DNA of 58,569 nucleotides from a bacterium (GCA_029977205.1 JAPOLI010000005.1:1-58569); one strand, 5' to 3'; shown: positions 33,801 through 42,820, numbered from the stretch's first letter. Numbers and translations are program-made. The notes: generated by a model from the letters alone, not told the origin.

Positions 33801-35358
33801 GCTCGGCGTCATGCCGCCGGCCGGCCTGCCCGACGCATTCCTCGAGCCCGTGCCGCGCGCCCTCGAGGGCCTGCTGGCGCGCTACGCACGCACGCACGGT
33901 CCATTCCGCGCCGCGGATGCCGCAACGCGGCTCGGCGCGTCGCCGTCCCTCGTCGAGCAGACGCTGGGCGTGATGGAGGCCGAGGGCGGACTGGTCCGGG
34001 GGCACATGCGACCCGGTGGCACGGGCGAGGAGTGGTGCGACCCCGAGGTGCTCCGCCGCCTGCGCCGCATGAGCATGGCGCGCCTGCGGCGCGAGGTGGA
34101 GCCGACGGACCCCGAGGTTCTCGCACGATTCCTGCCGCAGTGGCAGCGCATCGATCGCCCCGACGCGCCACCCGGCCCCGATGCCCTCCGCGATGTCATC
34201 TCCGGGCTGCAGGGGATAACCCTGCCCGCCGCACAGTGGGAGGCGGAGACCTTCCCCCGGCGCCTGGGCGCGTATTCCCCGGCATGGCTCGACCACCTCG
34301 CCGCCGCAGGCGAGATCACATGGGTCGGCGCGGGTTCCCTCGGGTCGGGCGGCGGCGGCCGGGTGGCCATCTACCTGCGCGAGGACGCCGCCATCTTCGG
34401 GCCGCCGTCGGCTGACGCCGCGCCGGAGGGCGACGCCGCCGACCGCATGCGCGCCGCCCTGGCCACCGGAGCCCAGTTCCTCGACGACCTCATCGACATC
34501 GCCGCGGTGCCGCGCGATGAGGCCGTGGCCGCGCTGTGGCAGCTGGTCTGGGCCGGCGAGGTCACGAACGATCTCTGGACCCCGCTGCGCTCGGGTCCCC
34601 GCGGAACGCAGCGCGCCGCAGCGCCCCGCGCGCCGCGCGGGCGTGCCTGGGGTCGGTCTGCCCGGATGCGCGGAGGCCGCGCGGCCCTCACAGGCGGTCG
34701 GTGGGCGCTCACCGCGGGGCTCTTCGACCGGGCGCCATCCGTGGCCGAGCGCCGGAGGGCGCTGGCAGAGATCCTCCTCGACCGCCACGGCATCGTCACT
34801 CGCGGCGCCGTGCTGGGCGAGGGCATCCCCGGTGGGTTCAGCGCCGTCTACCCCGACCTCGGGCAGATGGAGACCCTCGGACTCTGCCGCCGTGGCTACT
34901 TCGTCGAGGGGCTGGGAGGCGCGCAGTTCGCGCTTCCCGGCGCGATCGACCGCCTGCGTGACCTCCGCGTGGACCGCCTCGAGGGCGACGACCCGGATGT
35001 GGTGATCATGGGTGCCGCCGACCCCGCGCAGCCCTACGGCGCGGCGCTGCCCTGGCCGCGGCGCGACGGGGGTCGGTCCCCATCGCGGGTGTTCGGGGCG
35101 CAGGTCGTGCTCGCAGACGGCACGCCGATCGCCCACGTTGAGCGCGGCGGACGGACCATGACGACGCTCGTCGGGGCCGATCACCCGTTCATGGAGCCCG
35201 GCTTTCGCGCACTGGCCGAGTGGGCGCGGGCGGACCGCGCACGGCGCCTGCGGATCGAGCGCATTGACGGAGCACCGGCCGCAGACTCGCCCGCAGCGCC
35301 GGTGATGGAGCGCGCGGGCTTCCGCGCGGGCTACCGCGGCATGGAGGCCGGGGACTGA
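30838..35358 (+). CDS. lhr: Lhr-type long DEAD/H DNA helicase
   Basis: A 1506-residue superfamily 2 helicase. Walker A APTGSGKT has its Lys at 55; DEIH is at 183-186; SAT at 218-220; QRVGRAGHR at 399-407. Beyond the two RecA folds lie the winged-helix and beta-barrel modules that define the Lhr core (to about 860), then the large Lhr C-terminal region built of tandem winged-helix folds. Lhr unwinds RNA:DNA or DNA duplexes in repair of damaged DNA, and in mycobacteria is induced by mitomycin C. The stop overlaps the start of a Nei2 glycosylase by one base (TGATG), a pairing common in actinobacteria. Confidence 0.95.
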   Translation: MTTAPAPDVLAPFHPAVADWFTRAFDEPTPPQVQGWPHISAGEHTLIVAPTGSGKTLAAFLWGLNAIASARLANVGPEDGDTTSSAAESGRILYISPLKALNYDVERNLRGPLAGIAESARRMGLEPPEITVGVRTGDTPQAERQRMLRTPPDILITTPESLYLLLTSKGEEMLRGVTAVIVDEIHAMAGTKRGSHLALSLERLEDCADQPIQRIGLSATQRPLSEIARFLGGQDHDGAPRPVSLVDAGRVKELDLEVIVPVDDMRDMAEPGRGPEDGGGQDLLDVIGGGSTRRSIWPAMYPALLDLVRAHRSTLIFVNNRRSAERLALRLNELAEEEVARAHHGSLAREQRTIIEEDLKAGRIPALVATSSLELGVDMGAVDLVIQVESPRSVARGIQRVGRAGHRIDVPSSGRIFPKYRGDLLECAAVVERMREGAIEETHVPRLPLDVLAQQVVAMVSGEEPVAVDHVLATARRSYPFADLSRDQLDGVLDMLAGRYPSDEFAELKPRVVWDRAGGTLRGRDGARRLAVENAGTIPDRGLFGVFLADGRTRVGELDEEMVYEARAGQAFMLGASTWRIEQITRDRVLVSPAPGAPGAVPFWRGEGVGRPYELGAAVGRMARDIANADPADATARLKAASRFDDRAAGNLIQYVHDQVEATGTVPSDVGIVVERFRDEIGDWRLCVLSPFGARVHAPWALAIQARLREATGTDPHVIWSDDGIACHVVDGDVLPPTDVLLPDAADVEDLILGELGGTALFGSRFRENASRALLIPRRHPGRRTPLWQQRLKASSLLEVARRFGSFPVILETYRECLNDWFDMPALRDLLGRIASREVAVTEVETDSASPFAGALLFEYVASYMYDDDTPAAERRAQALALDRDLLRELLGQDELRELIDPAALDDLEADLQGLNPERLARGADGVHDLLRRLGDLTAEEIARRVEQPDAVAEVLDQLEAERRAARARVAGEARLIAAEDAGRYRDGLGVMPPAGLPDAFLEPVPRALEGLLARYARTHGPFRAADAATRLGASPSLVEQTLGVMEAEGGLVRGHMRPGGTGEEWCDPEVLRRLRRMSMARLRREVEPTDPEVLARFLPQWQRIDRPDAPPGPDALRDVISGLQGITLPAAQWEAETFPRRLGAYSPAWLDHLAAAGEITWVGAGSLGSGGGGRVAIYLREDAAIFGPPSADAAPEGDAADRMRAALATGAQFLDDLIDIAAVPRDEAVAALWQLVWAGEVTNDLWTPLRSGPRGTQRAAAPRAPRGRAWGRSARMRGGRAALTGGRWALTAGLFDRAPSVAERRRALAEILLDRHGIVTRGAVLGEGIPGGFSAVYPDLGQMETLGLCRRGYFVEGLGGAQFALPGAIDRLRDLRVDRLEGDDPDVVIMGAADPAQPYGAALPWPRRDGGRSPSRVFGAQVVLADGTPIAHVERGGRTMTTLVGADHPFMEPGFRALAEWARADRARRLRIERIDGAPAADSPAAPVMERAGFRAGYRGMEAGD

Positions 35359-36161
35359 TGCCGGAGGGGCAGGTGAGCCATCGCAATGCCCTCCTGCTCA
35401 CGCGTGCCATCGCAGGACGGCCGCTGGTGCGCGTGCACGTCGCCGAGCCGCGCCTCGCACCGCAGCGCATCGACGAACGCCTCACGGGCGACGTACTCCA
35501 GGACATGCAGGCCCGCGGCAAGCACCACCTGTTCCGGTTCCGCAGCGGGCGGGTCCTGCATTCGCACCTGCGCATGAACGGCACATGGCGCGCCTACGAC
35601 GCGCGCGCCGATATCCCCTCCCGCGGGCTGTGGCTGGCGCTCGCGACCGACGACGCCGTGGTCGCCCAGTACCGCGGCCCGGACATCCGTCTCGTCGAGC
35701 CGGGCGAACCCATCCCCCGCATCGATGCCCTGGGGCCCGATCTCCTCGCGGACGACGCGGTGCCGGCGGACATCGGGCTGCGACTCGTCGGCATCGAGCC
35801 CAGTCGGGAGGTGGGCGAGGCCATCATGGACCAGCGGGTGATGAGTGGGATCGGAAACGTCTACAAGAGCGAGACCCTCTTCCTGGCCGGCGTGGACCCC
35901 TGGCGCGCCGTCGGCACGCTGACGCCCGAGGAAGCCGGGGCGATCGGCGAGATCGGGGCTGAGTTGCTCGCCACGGGAGTACGCGACCGCGGGCGCATCC
36001 GCACCTACCGACCCCCTCTCGGCGCGGCACGTGCCGACACGCGGACGTGGGTGTACGGGCGACGTGGCCGGCCCTGCCGCCGCTGCGGTGCGCCGGTACG
36101 ATCGCGCGGCCAGGGCGACGCGAACCGCACCACGTACTGGTGCCCCGACTGCCAGAGGTGA
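35358..36161 (+). CDS. Fpg/Nei family DNA glycosylase (Nei2-like)
   Basis: A 267-residue endonuclease VIII-type glycosylase/AP lyase for oxidised bases. MPEGQVSH supplies the Pro nucleophile and Glu; the helix-two-turn-helix with MSGIGNVYKSE is at about 165-175; a C-terminal zinc finger reads CRRCGAPVRS with YWCPDCQ. Its start overlaps the lhr stop, so helicase and glycosylase are co-expressed, consistent with a repair module. Nei2 is likelier than Fpg because of the PEGQVSH opening, but substrate range (for example thymine glycol or hydantoins) cannot be read off. Confidence 0.92.
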   Translation: MPEGQVSHRNALLLTRAIAGRPLVRVHVAEPRLAPQRIDERLTGDVLQDMQARGKHHLFRFRSGRVLHSHLRMNGTWRAYDARADIPSRGLWLALATDDAVVAQYRGPDIRLVEPGEPIPRIDALGPDLLADDAVPADIGLRLVGIEPSREVGEAIMDQRVMSGIGNVYKSETLFLAGVDPWRAVGTLTPEEAGAIGEIGAELLATGVRDRGRIRTYRPPLGAARADTRTWVYGRRGRPCRRCGAPVRSRGQGDANRTTYWCPDCQR

Positions 36162-36166
36162 CCCGC

Positions 36167-36745
36167 GTGACCAATGACGGGCTGATCGACAGCAAGCGCC
36201 TCGAGTTCTTCTCGGATGCGGTGCTCGCCGTGGCCATCACCCTCATGGTGCTGCGTATCGACCCCCCCGTCCCGACGCCCGGCCAGTCGCTGGCCGAGGC
36301 GTTCTGGACGGAGACGGTGCCTGCCATCGTCTACTTCCTGATCACCTTCGCCGTCATCGTGCGCTTCTGGATGGGCCACCACGACGTCTTCCTGAAGATC
36401 GGCCCACGGGCCTCCGCGCGCGCGCTCATGGCCAACATGACGTTCCTCGCGCTGATCTGCCTGCTGCCCTTCGGCCTTGAGTTCTTCACGAGCGACCCCC
36501 GCTCGTACCTGACGACGGCGGTCTACGCCGGCCTGCTGGCCCTCTGCAGCCTCGCCCTCACGTGGCTGGCGCGCGTGGCGATCGGCGACCGCAGCGTCGA
36601 TGGGATCGCGCGTGCCGTCGTCTTCCTCCTGGCCATTCCCTTCGCCGACCTCCTCGCGGGCTGGTCACCGGTCATCTGGTTCCTGAACCTCCCGGTGAGC
36701 GCGTGGGTCGAGCGGCGCTACCCGTCGGGACCCGACCGCGACTGA
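36167..36745 (+). CDS. TMEM175-family potassium channel-like protein
   Basis: A 192-residue, six-helix membrane protein. The first helix holds the TMEM175/DUF1211 signature RLEFFSDAVLAVAIT (RxxxFSD), the conserved gate region of these non-canonical potassium channels; helices follow at FLITFAVIVRFWMGHH and later. GTG 36167 is preceded by GAGG and follows the Nei2 stop by five bases, so it may be transcribed with it. The 3' end overlaps the convergent YihY gene by 28 bases. Confidence 0.88.
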   Translation: MTNDGLIDSKRLEFFSDAVLAVAITLMVLRIDPPVPTPGQSLAEAFWTETVPAIVYFLITFAVIVRFWMGHHDVFLKIGPRASARALMANMTFLALICLLPFGLEFFTSDPRSYLTTAVYAGLLALCSLALTWLARVAIGDRSVDGIARAVVFLLAIPFADLLAGWSPVIWFLNLPVSAWVERRYPSGPDRD

Positions 36746-37596
36746 TCCGGCGACGGGCGCTCCCCGTCACCCTGTGCGAGCTGGGCGGAGACCTCTCCCC
36801 CGATGAGGATCACCAGGCCGGTCAGGTAGAGGAAGATCAGGAATATGACCACCGCGCCGAGGCTCCCGTAGACGCGGTTGTACGAGGCGAAGTTGTCGAC
36901 GTATATGCGGAATACGTTGGCGACGATGAGCCAGCCGATCACGCCGACCACGGCCCCGGCCAGGGCCTGGCGCTTGCGGGCCGGCGACGCGTTCGGCGCA
37001 TAGAGGTAGAGCAGCACGAGGTAGCCCCCGAAGATGAGCGCGCCGGCCAGGGCCACCGCCACCTGAACGAGGACCTGGGTGAACTGCCCCGCACCGACCT
37101 CGCCCGCCACCCACTGCAGCACGGGCGGCCCGAAGACCGACAGCAGCGTGGCCACGACGAACACCAGCGCCGTGATGACGGCCAGCCCGATCGCGCGGGC
37201 CTTGCCGTGCAGCCACGACCTGTGGGGTCGCTCGAAGGCGTCATCCAGCCCGTCGGTCAGCGAACCGGCCACGTTGCCGGCGAGCCACAGGCCCGTGATG
37301 AGTCCCAGCACCAGGAAGGTGATCGACTGACCGGTATTCGACGACGCCGCCTGCAGCAGGTCATCGAGGAAGTCGGCGAGCTGGTCGGGGATCGTGCCCC
37401 GCGCCCTCTCGATCAGCGATGCGTACGCCGATGGACTCGCCACCAGCCCGATGATGGCGACGAGCACGAACGCGAAGGGGATCGAGGCGAGGAACGAGAC
37501 GTACGCGAACTGACTGGCGCGCGCCATCTGTGCATGCCGCGCCACCCGACCTGCCACTGCGGTCGCAAGCCCCCACACGCGCCCGAGCACGGTCAC
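36718..37596 (-). CDS. YihY/BrkB family inner-membrane protein
   Basis: A 292-residue protein with about six helices. The pattern ASQFAYVSFLASIPFAFVLV, FLVLGLITGLWLAGNVAGSL, and YNRVYGSLGAVVIFLIFLY is typical of the YihY (DUF/UPF0761, formerly misannotated RNase BN) family, whose function is unknown. GTG 37596 is chosen for the AGGGG ribosome-binding site; longer frames overlap the preceding small gene. It ends with an acidic Pro-rich tail. It is third in a ppk1 - small protein - YihY run. Confidence 0.83.
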   Translation of the reverse strand: MTVLGRVWGLATAVAGRVARHAQMARASQFAYVSFLASIPFAFVLVAIIGLVASPSAYASLIERARGTIPDQLADFLDDLLQAASSNTGQSITFLVLGLITGLWLAGNVAGSLTDGLDDAFERPHRSWLHGKARAIGLAVITALVFVVATLLSVFGPPVLQWVAGEVGAGQFTQVLVQVAVALAGALIFGGYLVLLYLYAPNASPARKRQALAGAVVGVIGWLIVANVFRIYVDNFASYNRVYGSLGAVVIFLIFLYLTGLVILIGGEVSAQLAQGDGERPSPDQSRSGPDG

Positions 37597-37618
37597 CGGC
37601 CCCTGCCCCCCGAGGCGC

Positions 37619-37939
37619 CTAGCGGCTCTGCGAGAGCAGTACCGCGAGGTCGGCGTATGAGAAGCCCTCGGCGCTCTGCGGCAAGCCGATGTCATGCTCC
37701 AGCGCCGCGGCGAGAGCCCGCGCCCGCGCAAGGACGCTGTCGTGCACGGGCTGCCCCGGCGCGGCGTCGGCGATGCGCTTGGCCTCGTTCCTCAACTGGT
37801 TGAGGTCGGCGGCAGGCGAGTTGAAGACCGGCCGGGCCCCCGGCGCCCACGTCGGTGCCGCCGCTCCCTCCACGTCGTCGTCAGCGCCCGCCGGGGGCGC
37901 CACGACATCTGCGTTATCGGTGCTCACGACTCCCACCAT
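37619..37939 (-). CDS. Small hypothetical protein between ppk1 and yihY
   Basis: About 106 residues from ATG 37939 (GTG 37927 with a nearby GGGAG is equally likely). An acidic, disordered N-terminus precedes a helical C-terminus (LNQLRNEAKRIADAAPGQPV, ALAAALEHDIGLPQS, FSYADLAVLLSQS). No family recognised. It starts 16 bases after the ppk1 stop and ends 22 bases before yihY, so is probably a member of that operon. Confidence 0.5.
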   Translation of the reverse strand: MVGVVSTDNADVVAPPAGADDDVEGAAAPTWAPGARPVFNSPAADLNQLRNEAKRIADAAPGQPVHDSVLARARALAAALEHDIGLPQSAEGFSYADLAVLLSQSR

Positions 37940-37955
37940 AGCGCGTGTGGACCGG

Positions 37956-40049
37956 TCACCGGTCGCTGCGCGGCGTCGCCTCCGGGCGCGGGGCCGCACG
38001 ATCCATCAGCGCCTGCTGGCTCGAGAAGGGTGCCTCGCCCGGAGCGGGCGCGAGTCGCTGCCACGACCGATCCGGCTGAAGCCGCCAGGCGCCCGCCGTG
38101 TCGGCGAGCATCACCTCGACGATGGACACGAGCTCGTCGGCCACGGCCTCGTCATCCACCCGCACCACGAGCTCCACCCGGTCATCCAGGTTGCGCGCCA
38201 TCAGGTCGGCCGACCCCGTGAACACGCGCCGGTCATCACCGCTGCTGAAGACGAAAATCCGCGAATGCTCGAGGAACTGCCCGACGACGGAGGTGACGCT
38301 GATGTTCTCGCTCACGCCCGGGACGCCCGGCACGAAGCCACAGATGCCGCGCACGCAGATCTCCACGGGCACGCCTGCGCAGGACGCACGGAACAGCGCC
38401 CGGATGATCCGCCCGTCGATCATCGAGTTCAGCTTCATGCGGATATGCCCGGCATGGCCCTGCTCGTGACGCGCGGTGACGCGGTCGATCTCCTCGACCA
38501 GCGCGTCGCGAAGGTGCTCCGGGGCCACGAGTGACTGCCGGTAGCGCGGCGGACGGGCGAATCCGGTCAGGTAGTTGAACAGATCGGCGACATCGTCCAC
38601 CACGTCCTCGCGGCACGTGAAGAGGCCGACGTCGGTGTAGTGACGTGCAGTCGTGGGGTGGTAGTTACCGGTGCCGATATGGGCATATCGGCGGAGACGG
38701 TTGCCCTCGCGACGCACGACCAGGCAGAGCTTGGCGTGGGTCTTGAGGCCCGGCAGCCCGTACACCACGTGCACGCCGGCGCGCTCAAGCGCCTTCGCCC
38801 ACCGGATGTTCTGCTCCTCGTCGAAGCGCGCCTTCAACTCGACGAGGCAGACCGTGCCCTTGCCGCGCTCGGCCGCGCGGATCAGTGCCGGGATGATCGG
38901 CGTGTCACCGCTGGTGCGGTAGAGGGTCTGCTCGATGGTGACGACATCGGGGTCGTCTGCCGCCTCCTGCACGAATCGCGCGACGCTGGCCTCGAACGAG
39001 TCGTAGGGGTGGTGCACCAGGATGTCGCCGCGCCGGATCTCGGGAAACATCCCTGCCTCGTCTGCACCCCCGGTGAGACGCGCGGGAACACGCGGCTCCC
39101 ACGACGCGAAGGTGAGGTCCGGTCGGTCGAGGGATGCCACCTGCGAGAGGGCCGTCTGGTCGAGGAGGCTGGAGATCGGATACACCTCGGCGTCGGTCAC
39201 GCCGAGACCCTCCTTGATCTCCTCGAGGAGCGTGCTGCTGCTGCGGGCCTCGACCTCGAGCCGCACCGGACCTCCGAAGCGGCGGCGGCGGAGCTCGCGC
39301 TCGACGGCGTTGAGGAGGTCGTCCGCCTCATCCGAGATCGAGAAGTCGGCATCGCGCGTGACGCGGAACAACACGCGCCGCGTGATTTCCATTCCGGGGA
39401 ACACCTCGCCGAGGTTCTCCGCGATCACCTGCTCCACGGGGACGAGCATGTCTCCTGCCCGCACGAAGCGCGGCAGCATGCGCGGCACCTTGACGCGGGC
39501 GAAGCGCGACTCGCCCGTGTCGGGGTCCCGCACGGTGAGGCCCAGGTTCAGCGACAGGCTGCTGATGTACGGAAACGGCAACCCGGGACCCACCGCCAGC
39601 GGGATGATGACCGGCTGGATCTCGCGCTCGAAACGGCTCCCCAGATCGTCGCGGGCTGCCTCGGGAAGGTCGTCGATGTTCGCCACGACGATCCCCTCCG
39701 CCGCCAGGGCGGGACGCACGTCGTCACGCCAGATCGACGCCTGCAGGGCGATGAGCTCGAGGACCCTCTCCCGGATTCCCGCGAGTACCTCCTCACGCGG
39801 CAGCTGATCCGGCGTGGATGACGCCCGGCCGGCATCCAGCGCGTCCATCACGCTCGCCACGCGCACCATGAAGAACTCATCGAGGTTGCTCGAGAAGATC
39901 GAGAGGAACCGGCAGCGCTCGAGGAGCGGTTGCGCGGGGTCCCCCGCCAGCGCGAGCACCCGCGCGTTGAAGTCGAGCCACGAGAACTCGCGGTTCACGT
40001 AGAGCGCCGGATCCGAGAGATCGCGCGAGACTGTGCCGACGGTGGCCAT
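37956..40049 (-). CDS. ppk1: Polyphosphate kinase 1
   Basis: A 697-residue PPK1 that makes polyphosphate from ATP. The N-terminal opening YVNREFSWLDFNARVL and SNLDEFFMVR are the family signature; PLAVGPGLPFPYISSLSLNL, the catalytic histidine site in LKTHAKLCLVVRREG, the YAHIGTGNYHPTTARHYTD segment, and the late GSADLMARNLDDRVE with the second phospholipase-D-like His/Arg are all present. ATG 40049 gives the usual start; ATG 40085 adds a basic extension. Polyphosphate synthesis fits with the phosphate-uptake island at 52.5-57.6 kb. It leads the ppk1-hypothetical-YihY operon. Confidence 0.95.
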   Translation of the reverse strand: MATVGTVSRDLSDPALYVNREFSWLDFNARVLALAGDPAQPLLERCRFLSIFSSNLDEFFMVRVASVMDALDAGRASSTPDQLPREEVLAGIRERVLELIALQASIWRDDVRPALAAEGIVVANIDDLPEAARDDLGSRFEREIQPVIIPLAVGPGLPFPYISSLSLNLGLTVRDPDTGESRFARVKVPRMLPRFVRAGDMLVPVEQVIAENLGEVFPGMEITRRVLFRVTRDADFSISDEADDLLNAVERELRRRRFGGPVRLEVEARSSSTLLEEIKEGLGVTDAEVYPISSLLDQTALSQVASLDRPDLTFASWEPRVPARLTGGADEAGMFPEIRRGDILVHHPYDSFEASVARFVQEAADDPDVVTIEQTLYRTSGDTPIIPALIRAAERGKGTVCLVELKARFDEEQNIRWAKALERAGVHVVYGLPGLKTHAKLCLVVRREGNRLRRYAHIGTGNYHPTTARHYTDVGLFTCREDVVDDVADLFNYLTGFARPPRYRQSLVAPEHLRDALVEEIDRVTARHEQGHAGHIRMKLNSMIDGRIIRALFRASCAGVPVEICVRGICGFVPGVPGVSENISVTSVVGQFLEHSRIFVFSSGDDRRVFTGSADLMARNLDDRVELVVRVDDEAVADELVSIVEVMLADTAGAWRLQPDRSWQRLAPAPGEAPFSSQQALMDRAAPRPEATPRSDR

Positions 40050-40147
40050 CCGCCTATCAAAGCCCTTTTCGCGCAGGGCGTCCACTCCCGGCCCCGATTC
40101 CGCAATGCGCGCGACACCCGGGGCGATCAGCCCGTGGCCGCGACCGA

Positions 40148-41584
40148 TCAGCCGGTGCCGGTGCTGCCCCCCGCGGCGCTCGATGAGCCCGCCGTGACGC
40201 TGGACGCGCGCGTGATGTCCGCCGTAACGACGTAGCGGGGGCGCACCAGTCGCTGGGCGCCTGCCAGGCGTACCTCGAGCAGGTAGGCACCCTCATCGGC
40301 CGCCCGATACGTCAGGGTCTCAGCGGACCCCTTGTTCACCGCGCCGGAGACGAGCCACTGCCGGGCGAACTTCGCGCTGTGGCGAAACAGCGGCGTCCCT
40401 GGCCGCCACAGGTAGAGGTCGACATCATTGCCACCCTGCACGCGCGCCTGCGCCGTCAGCACCTGACCCTTCTTCAGGTACACCACTGAGTAGTCGCGCA
40501 GGTCGGCCCATGTGCGCAACCGGCCCTTGCGCTGCCCAAATGAATAGCCGCGAGGGACGAGCGGCCTGAGGAGGCGCGCACCCGGGGCGTCATCATCAGG
40601 CTCCTTGGTGTCAAGCCATGGCGGCTTCGCCGCGAGCGCCCGCGAGAGGTTCACGACGCCGCTGCCGCGCGCCCGGTCGAGTCGTCCGCGCGAGCCCGAT
40701 GCGGTGGCCATGATGATCTCGGTGAGCTGATCGAAGGTGAGCGATGGCCGCGCAGCCAGCAGCCGCGCCGCAACGCCCGTGACGACGGCGGCGGCCATGG
40801 AGGTGCCGGAGCGGGCCTCGAAGCGCGGGCCGCCCTCGGGGCCCCGTGCGCTGCCCGCGAGGATCTCCCGCCCTGGCGCCGCCACGGCAACCTGCATGCC
40901 GCCCGTGCTCTCCGGCAATGCCGTCCCCGCCTCGTCGGTGGCACCGACGGCCAGCACATGGCGATAGGCACCCGGGTACTCGCACTGCGACAGGCCCACG
41001 ACCCCGCAGCTGCCCTTCCCGCTGTTGCCGCTGGCGGCGACCACCAGGATGCCCGCCCGGACGGCGGCATTGATGGCGTCCTGCTCCACCTTCGACCGCG
41101 ACGAGCCCTGGAGGCTGAGGTTGATGATGCGCGCGCGCTGCCGGATGGCCCAGTAGATGCCATCCGCCACCGCCTGGGCAGACGTCTCGCCATTGGGATC
41201 TGCGATCTGCACCGGCAGGATCCTCACGCCGGGGTTCGCCTCACCGCCCGAGGCGACGGTTGCGATGATCCCCGCGACGACCGTGCCGTGCCCCTGTGGA
41301 TCGGTGAGGGGGTCGCCGCCGCCGAGTGCGAACGACGCCGCACCCGTCGTGTCCACGCGGTTCGCGAGCCCCGCCGCCTGTGGGGCCACTCCCGTGTCAA
41401 GCACCGCGACGAGCGGTGGCCTGTTGTAGATGCGGCCGAGCGGCCTCCAGCGGATGGCTTGCAGCCAGGGCTGGCCCGTCAGGGCCTGCAGGTCCTCGTC
41501 GAAGGTCTGGGCCTCGCGCGCCGATTCGCGAGCGCGGACAGGCGCGACGAGCGCAGGCGGGGGCATGGCGTGAACGGCGGTCAT
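40148..41584 (-). CDS. Subtilisin-like serine protease (S8) with C-terminal beta domain
   Basis: A 478-residue peptidase. Catalytic Asp is in VAVLDTGVAP, His in PQGHGTVVAGI, oxyanion Asn in VAASGNSG, and Ser in FEARSGTSMAAAVV. After the catalytic domain (to about 330) comes a region near 370-455 of PPC-like beta sandwich (DVDLYLWRPGTPL, then YRAADEGAYLLEVRL). No signal peptide or anchor is seen at the N-terminus, whose first residues are MTAVHAMPPPALVAP. It is coupled (ATGA) to the upstream small membrane-protein gene, so the two may act together. Substrate unknown. Confidence 0.85.
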   Translation of the reverse strand: MTAVHAMPPPALVAPVRARESAREAQTFDEDLQALTGQPWLQAIRWRPLGRIYNRPPLVAVLDTGVAPQAAGLANRVDTTGAASFALGGGDPLTDPQGHGTVVAGIIATVASGGEANPGVRILPVQIADPNGETSAQAVADGIYWAIRQRARIINLSLQGSSRSKVEQDAINAAVRAGILVVAASGNSGKGSCGVVGLSQCEYPGAYRHVLAVGATDEAGTALPESTGGMQVAVAAPGREILAGSARGPEGGPRFEARSGTSMAAAVVTGVAARLLAARPSLTFDQLTEIIMATASGSRGRLDRARGSGVVNLSRALAAKPPWLDTKEPDDDAPGARLLRPLVPRGYSFGQRKGRLRTWADLRDYSVVYLKKGQVLTAQARVQGGNDVDLYLWRPGTPLFRHSAKFARQWLVSGAVNKGSAETLTYRAADEGAYLLEVRLAGAQRLVRPRYVVTADITRASSVTAGSSSAAGGSTGTG

Positions 41585-41943
41585 CGGCGTTTCGCAACGG
41601 CGACGAACACGAGGCCGGCGATGAGGAGTATCCCGATGATCACCGCCACGATCACTCCGAGGCCCAGCAGCAGGGGGATGCCCACCACGATCGCCTGGGC
41701 GCCGCCGATGATGATGAGGGCGTCGCGACCGAGGCCCGCGGGAACGCGGCTGAGCAGCCCGACCGCCAGCGCCAGAACGACGACGGCGCCGAGCAGCACC
41801 CACAGGAACGACGGCCCCCAGACGAGCAGGAGCACGGCCTCTGCGGCCGCGAGAAGGATGGCCAGCAGGAGGCGCCGCCCGATGAGGGCCCGGTGCCACC
41901 GTGCCCCCGGAGGCGGGGGTTCTTCCTCGATCACGATCTGCAT
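41581..41943 (-). CDS. Small polytopic membrane protein coupled to subtilase
   Basis: A 120-residue protein from ATG 41943: acidic and Pro-rich start (MQIVIEEEPPPPG), then three to four hydrophobic helices (LLLAILLAAAEAVLLLVW, VLLGAVVVLALAVGLL, GIPLLLGLGVIVAVIIGILL) and a short basic tail (VAKRR). No known family. Its stop overlaps the subtilase start, so it may anchor or regulate that protease; it may also simply precede it. The 100 bases upstream, shared with the divergent deacetylase, must hold two promoters. Confidence 0.6.
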   Translation of the reverse strand: MQIVIEEEPPPPGARWHRALIGRRLLLAILLAAAEAVLLLVWGPSFLWVLLGAVVVLALAVGLLSRVPAGLGRDALIIIGGAQAIVVGIPLLLGLGVIVAVIIGILLIAGLVFVAVAKRR

Positions 41944-42043
41944 CTGAGGCACCGGCCCGAGGGTAACAGCGAATGCCACGGCGACGGTCGCGCCCGGGCA
42001 CGCGGGCACCAGCGCACGGGGGCGGAGTGCTTGACTGGGGGCC

Positions 42044-42820
42044 ATGCACCGAATCGTCCTCACCGCCATCACCGCCGGCACGCTCCTCGCGCTGCCCGCT
42101 GCCGGGCTCGCGAAGGGCCCCGCCATGCCGTCGGAGGCCGAGCAGCAGGAGGCGGTGTCGCGCGTCGCCGCCCTGGGACTGCCGATCTACCAGGCCGGAG
42201 GCCAGGGAAAGTACGTCGCGCTGACCTTCGATGACGGGCCGGGGCCCTACACGGCCAAGGTGATGAACGAGCTCAAGAAGTACGGCTTCCGGGCCACTTT
42301 CTTCGTCAACGGCAAGAACTTCGGACGGTGGCGTGACACGCTCAGGCGCGAGGGGCGCGAGGCGAACGTGGGAGACCACACCTGGTCGCACCACTACCTG
42401 CCCAAGCTGCCCGCCACGCAGCAGATCTCCGAGATATCCCGAAGCGTCACGGCCTCCAGCAACATCACCGGGAACCGCGTGCAGTTGTTCCGACCCCCCT
42501 ACGGCTCCAGTACCCGCTCGGTGAACGCCTGGCTGAAGTCGCGCTCGATGCTCAACGTCCTGTGGTCAACGGACAGCCGCGATTCCCTCGGAGCGAACCG
42601 CAACGAGATCCTCCGGCTCAGCAAGGCCGGCACGAAGCCCGGGGCGATCATCCTCCTGCACGAGAACCGCGGCCAGACCTACTGGGCCGTCAACCGACTG
42701 CTCCCGTGGCTGAAGAAGAAGGGCTACACCGCCGTCACCGTGCCAGAACTCCTCGCCCTCAACCCCCCGGATCTCGCCACGGTGAAGAAGCGTGCGGGCG
42801 TCGGGGTGGGATTCCGCTAG
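42044..42820 (+). CDS. Secreted polysaccharide deacetylase (NodB domain)
   Basis: A 258-residue protein with a signal peptide (about 1-24, cleavage after GLAKG or LAK). NodB motifs: LTFDDGPGPY with the catalytic Asp pair, VGDHTWSHH with the metal histidines, RPPYGS, and a late LLHENR in place of the usual LHD/xT motif 5. It would remove N- or O-acetyl groups from cell-wall glycans (peptidoglycan or other). The 3' end overlaps the convergent ispE by 4 bases. Confidence 0.88.
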   Translation: MHRIVLTAITAGTLLALPAAGLAKGPAMPSEAEQQEAVSRVAALGLPIYQAGGQGKYVALTFDDGPGPYTAKVMNELKKYGFRATFFVNGKNFGRWRDTLRREGREANVGDHTWSHHYLPKLPATQQISEISRSVTASSNITGNRVQLFRPPYGSSTRSVNAWLKSRSMLNVLWSTDSRDSLGANRNEILRLSKAGTKPGAIILLHENRGQTYWAVNRLLPWLKKKGYTAVTVPELLALNPPDLATVKKRAGVGVGFR

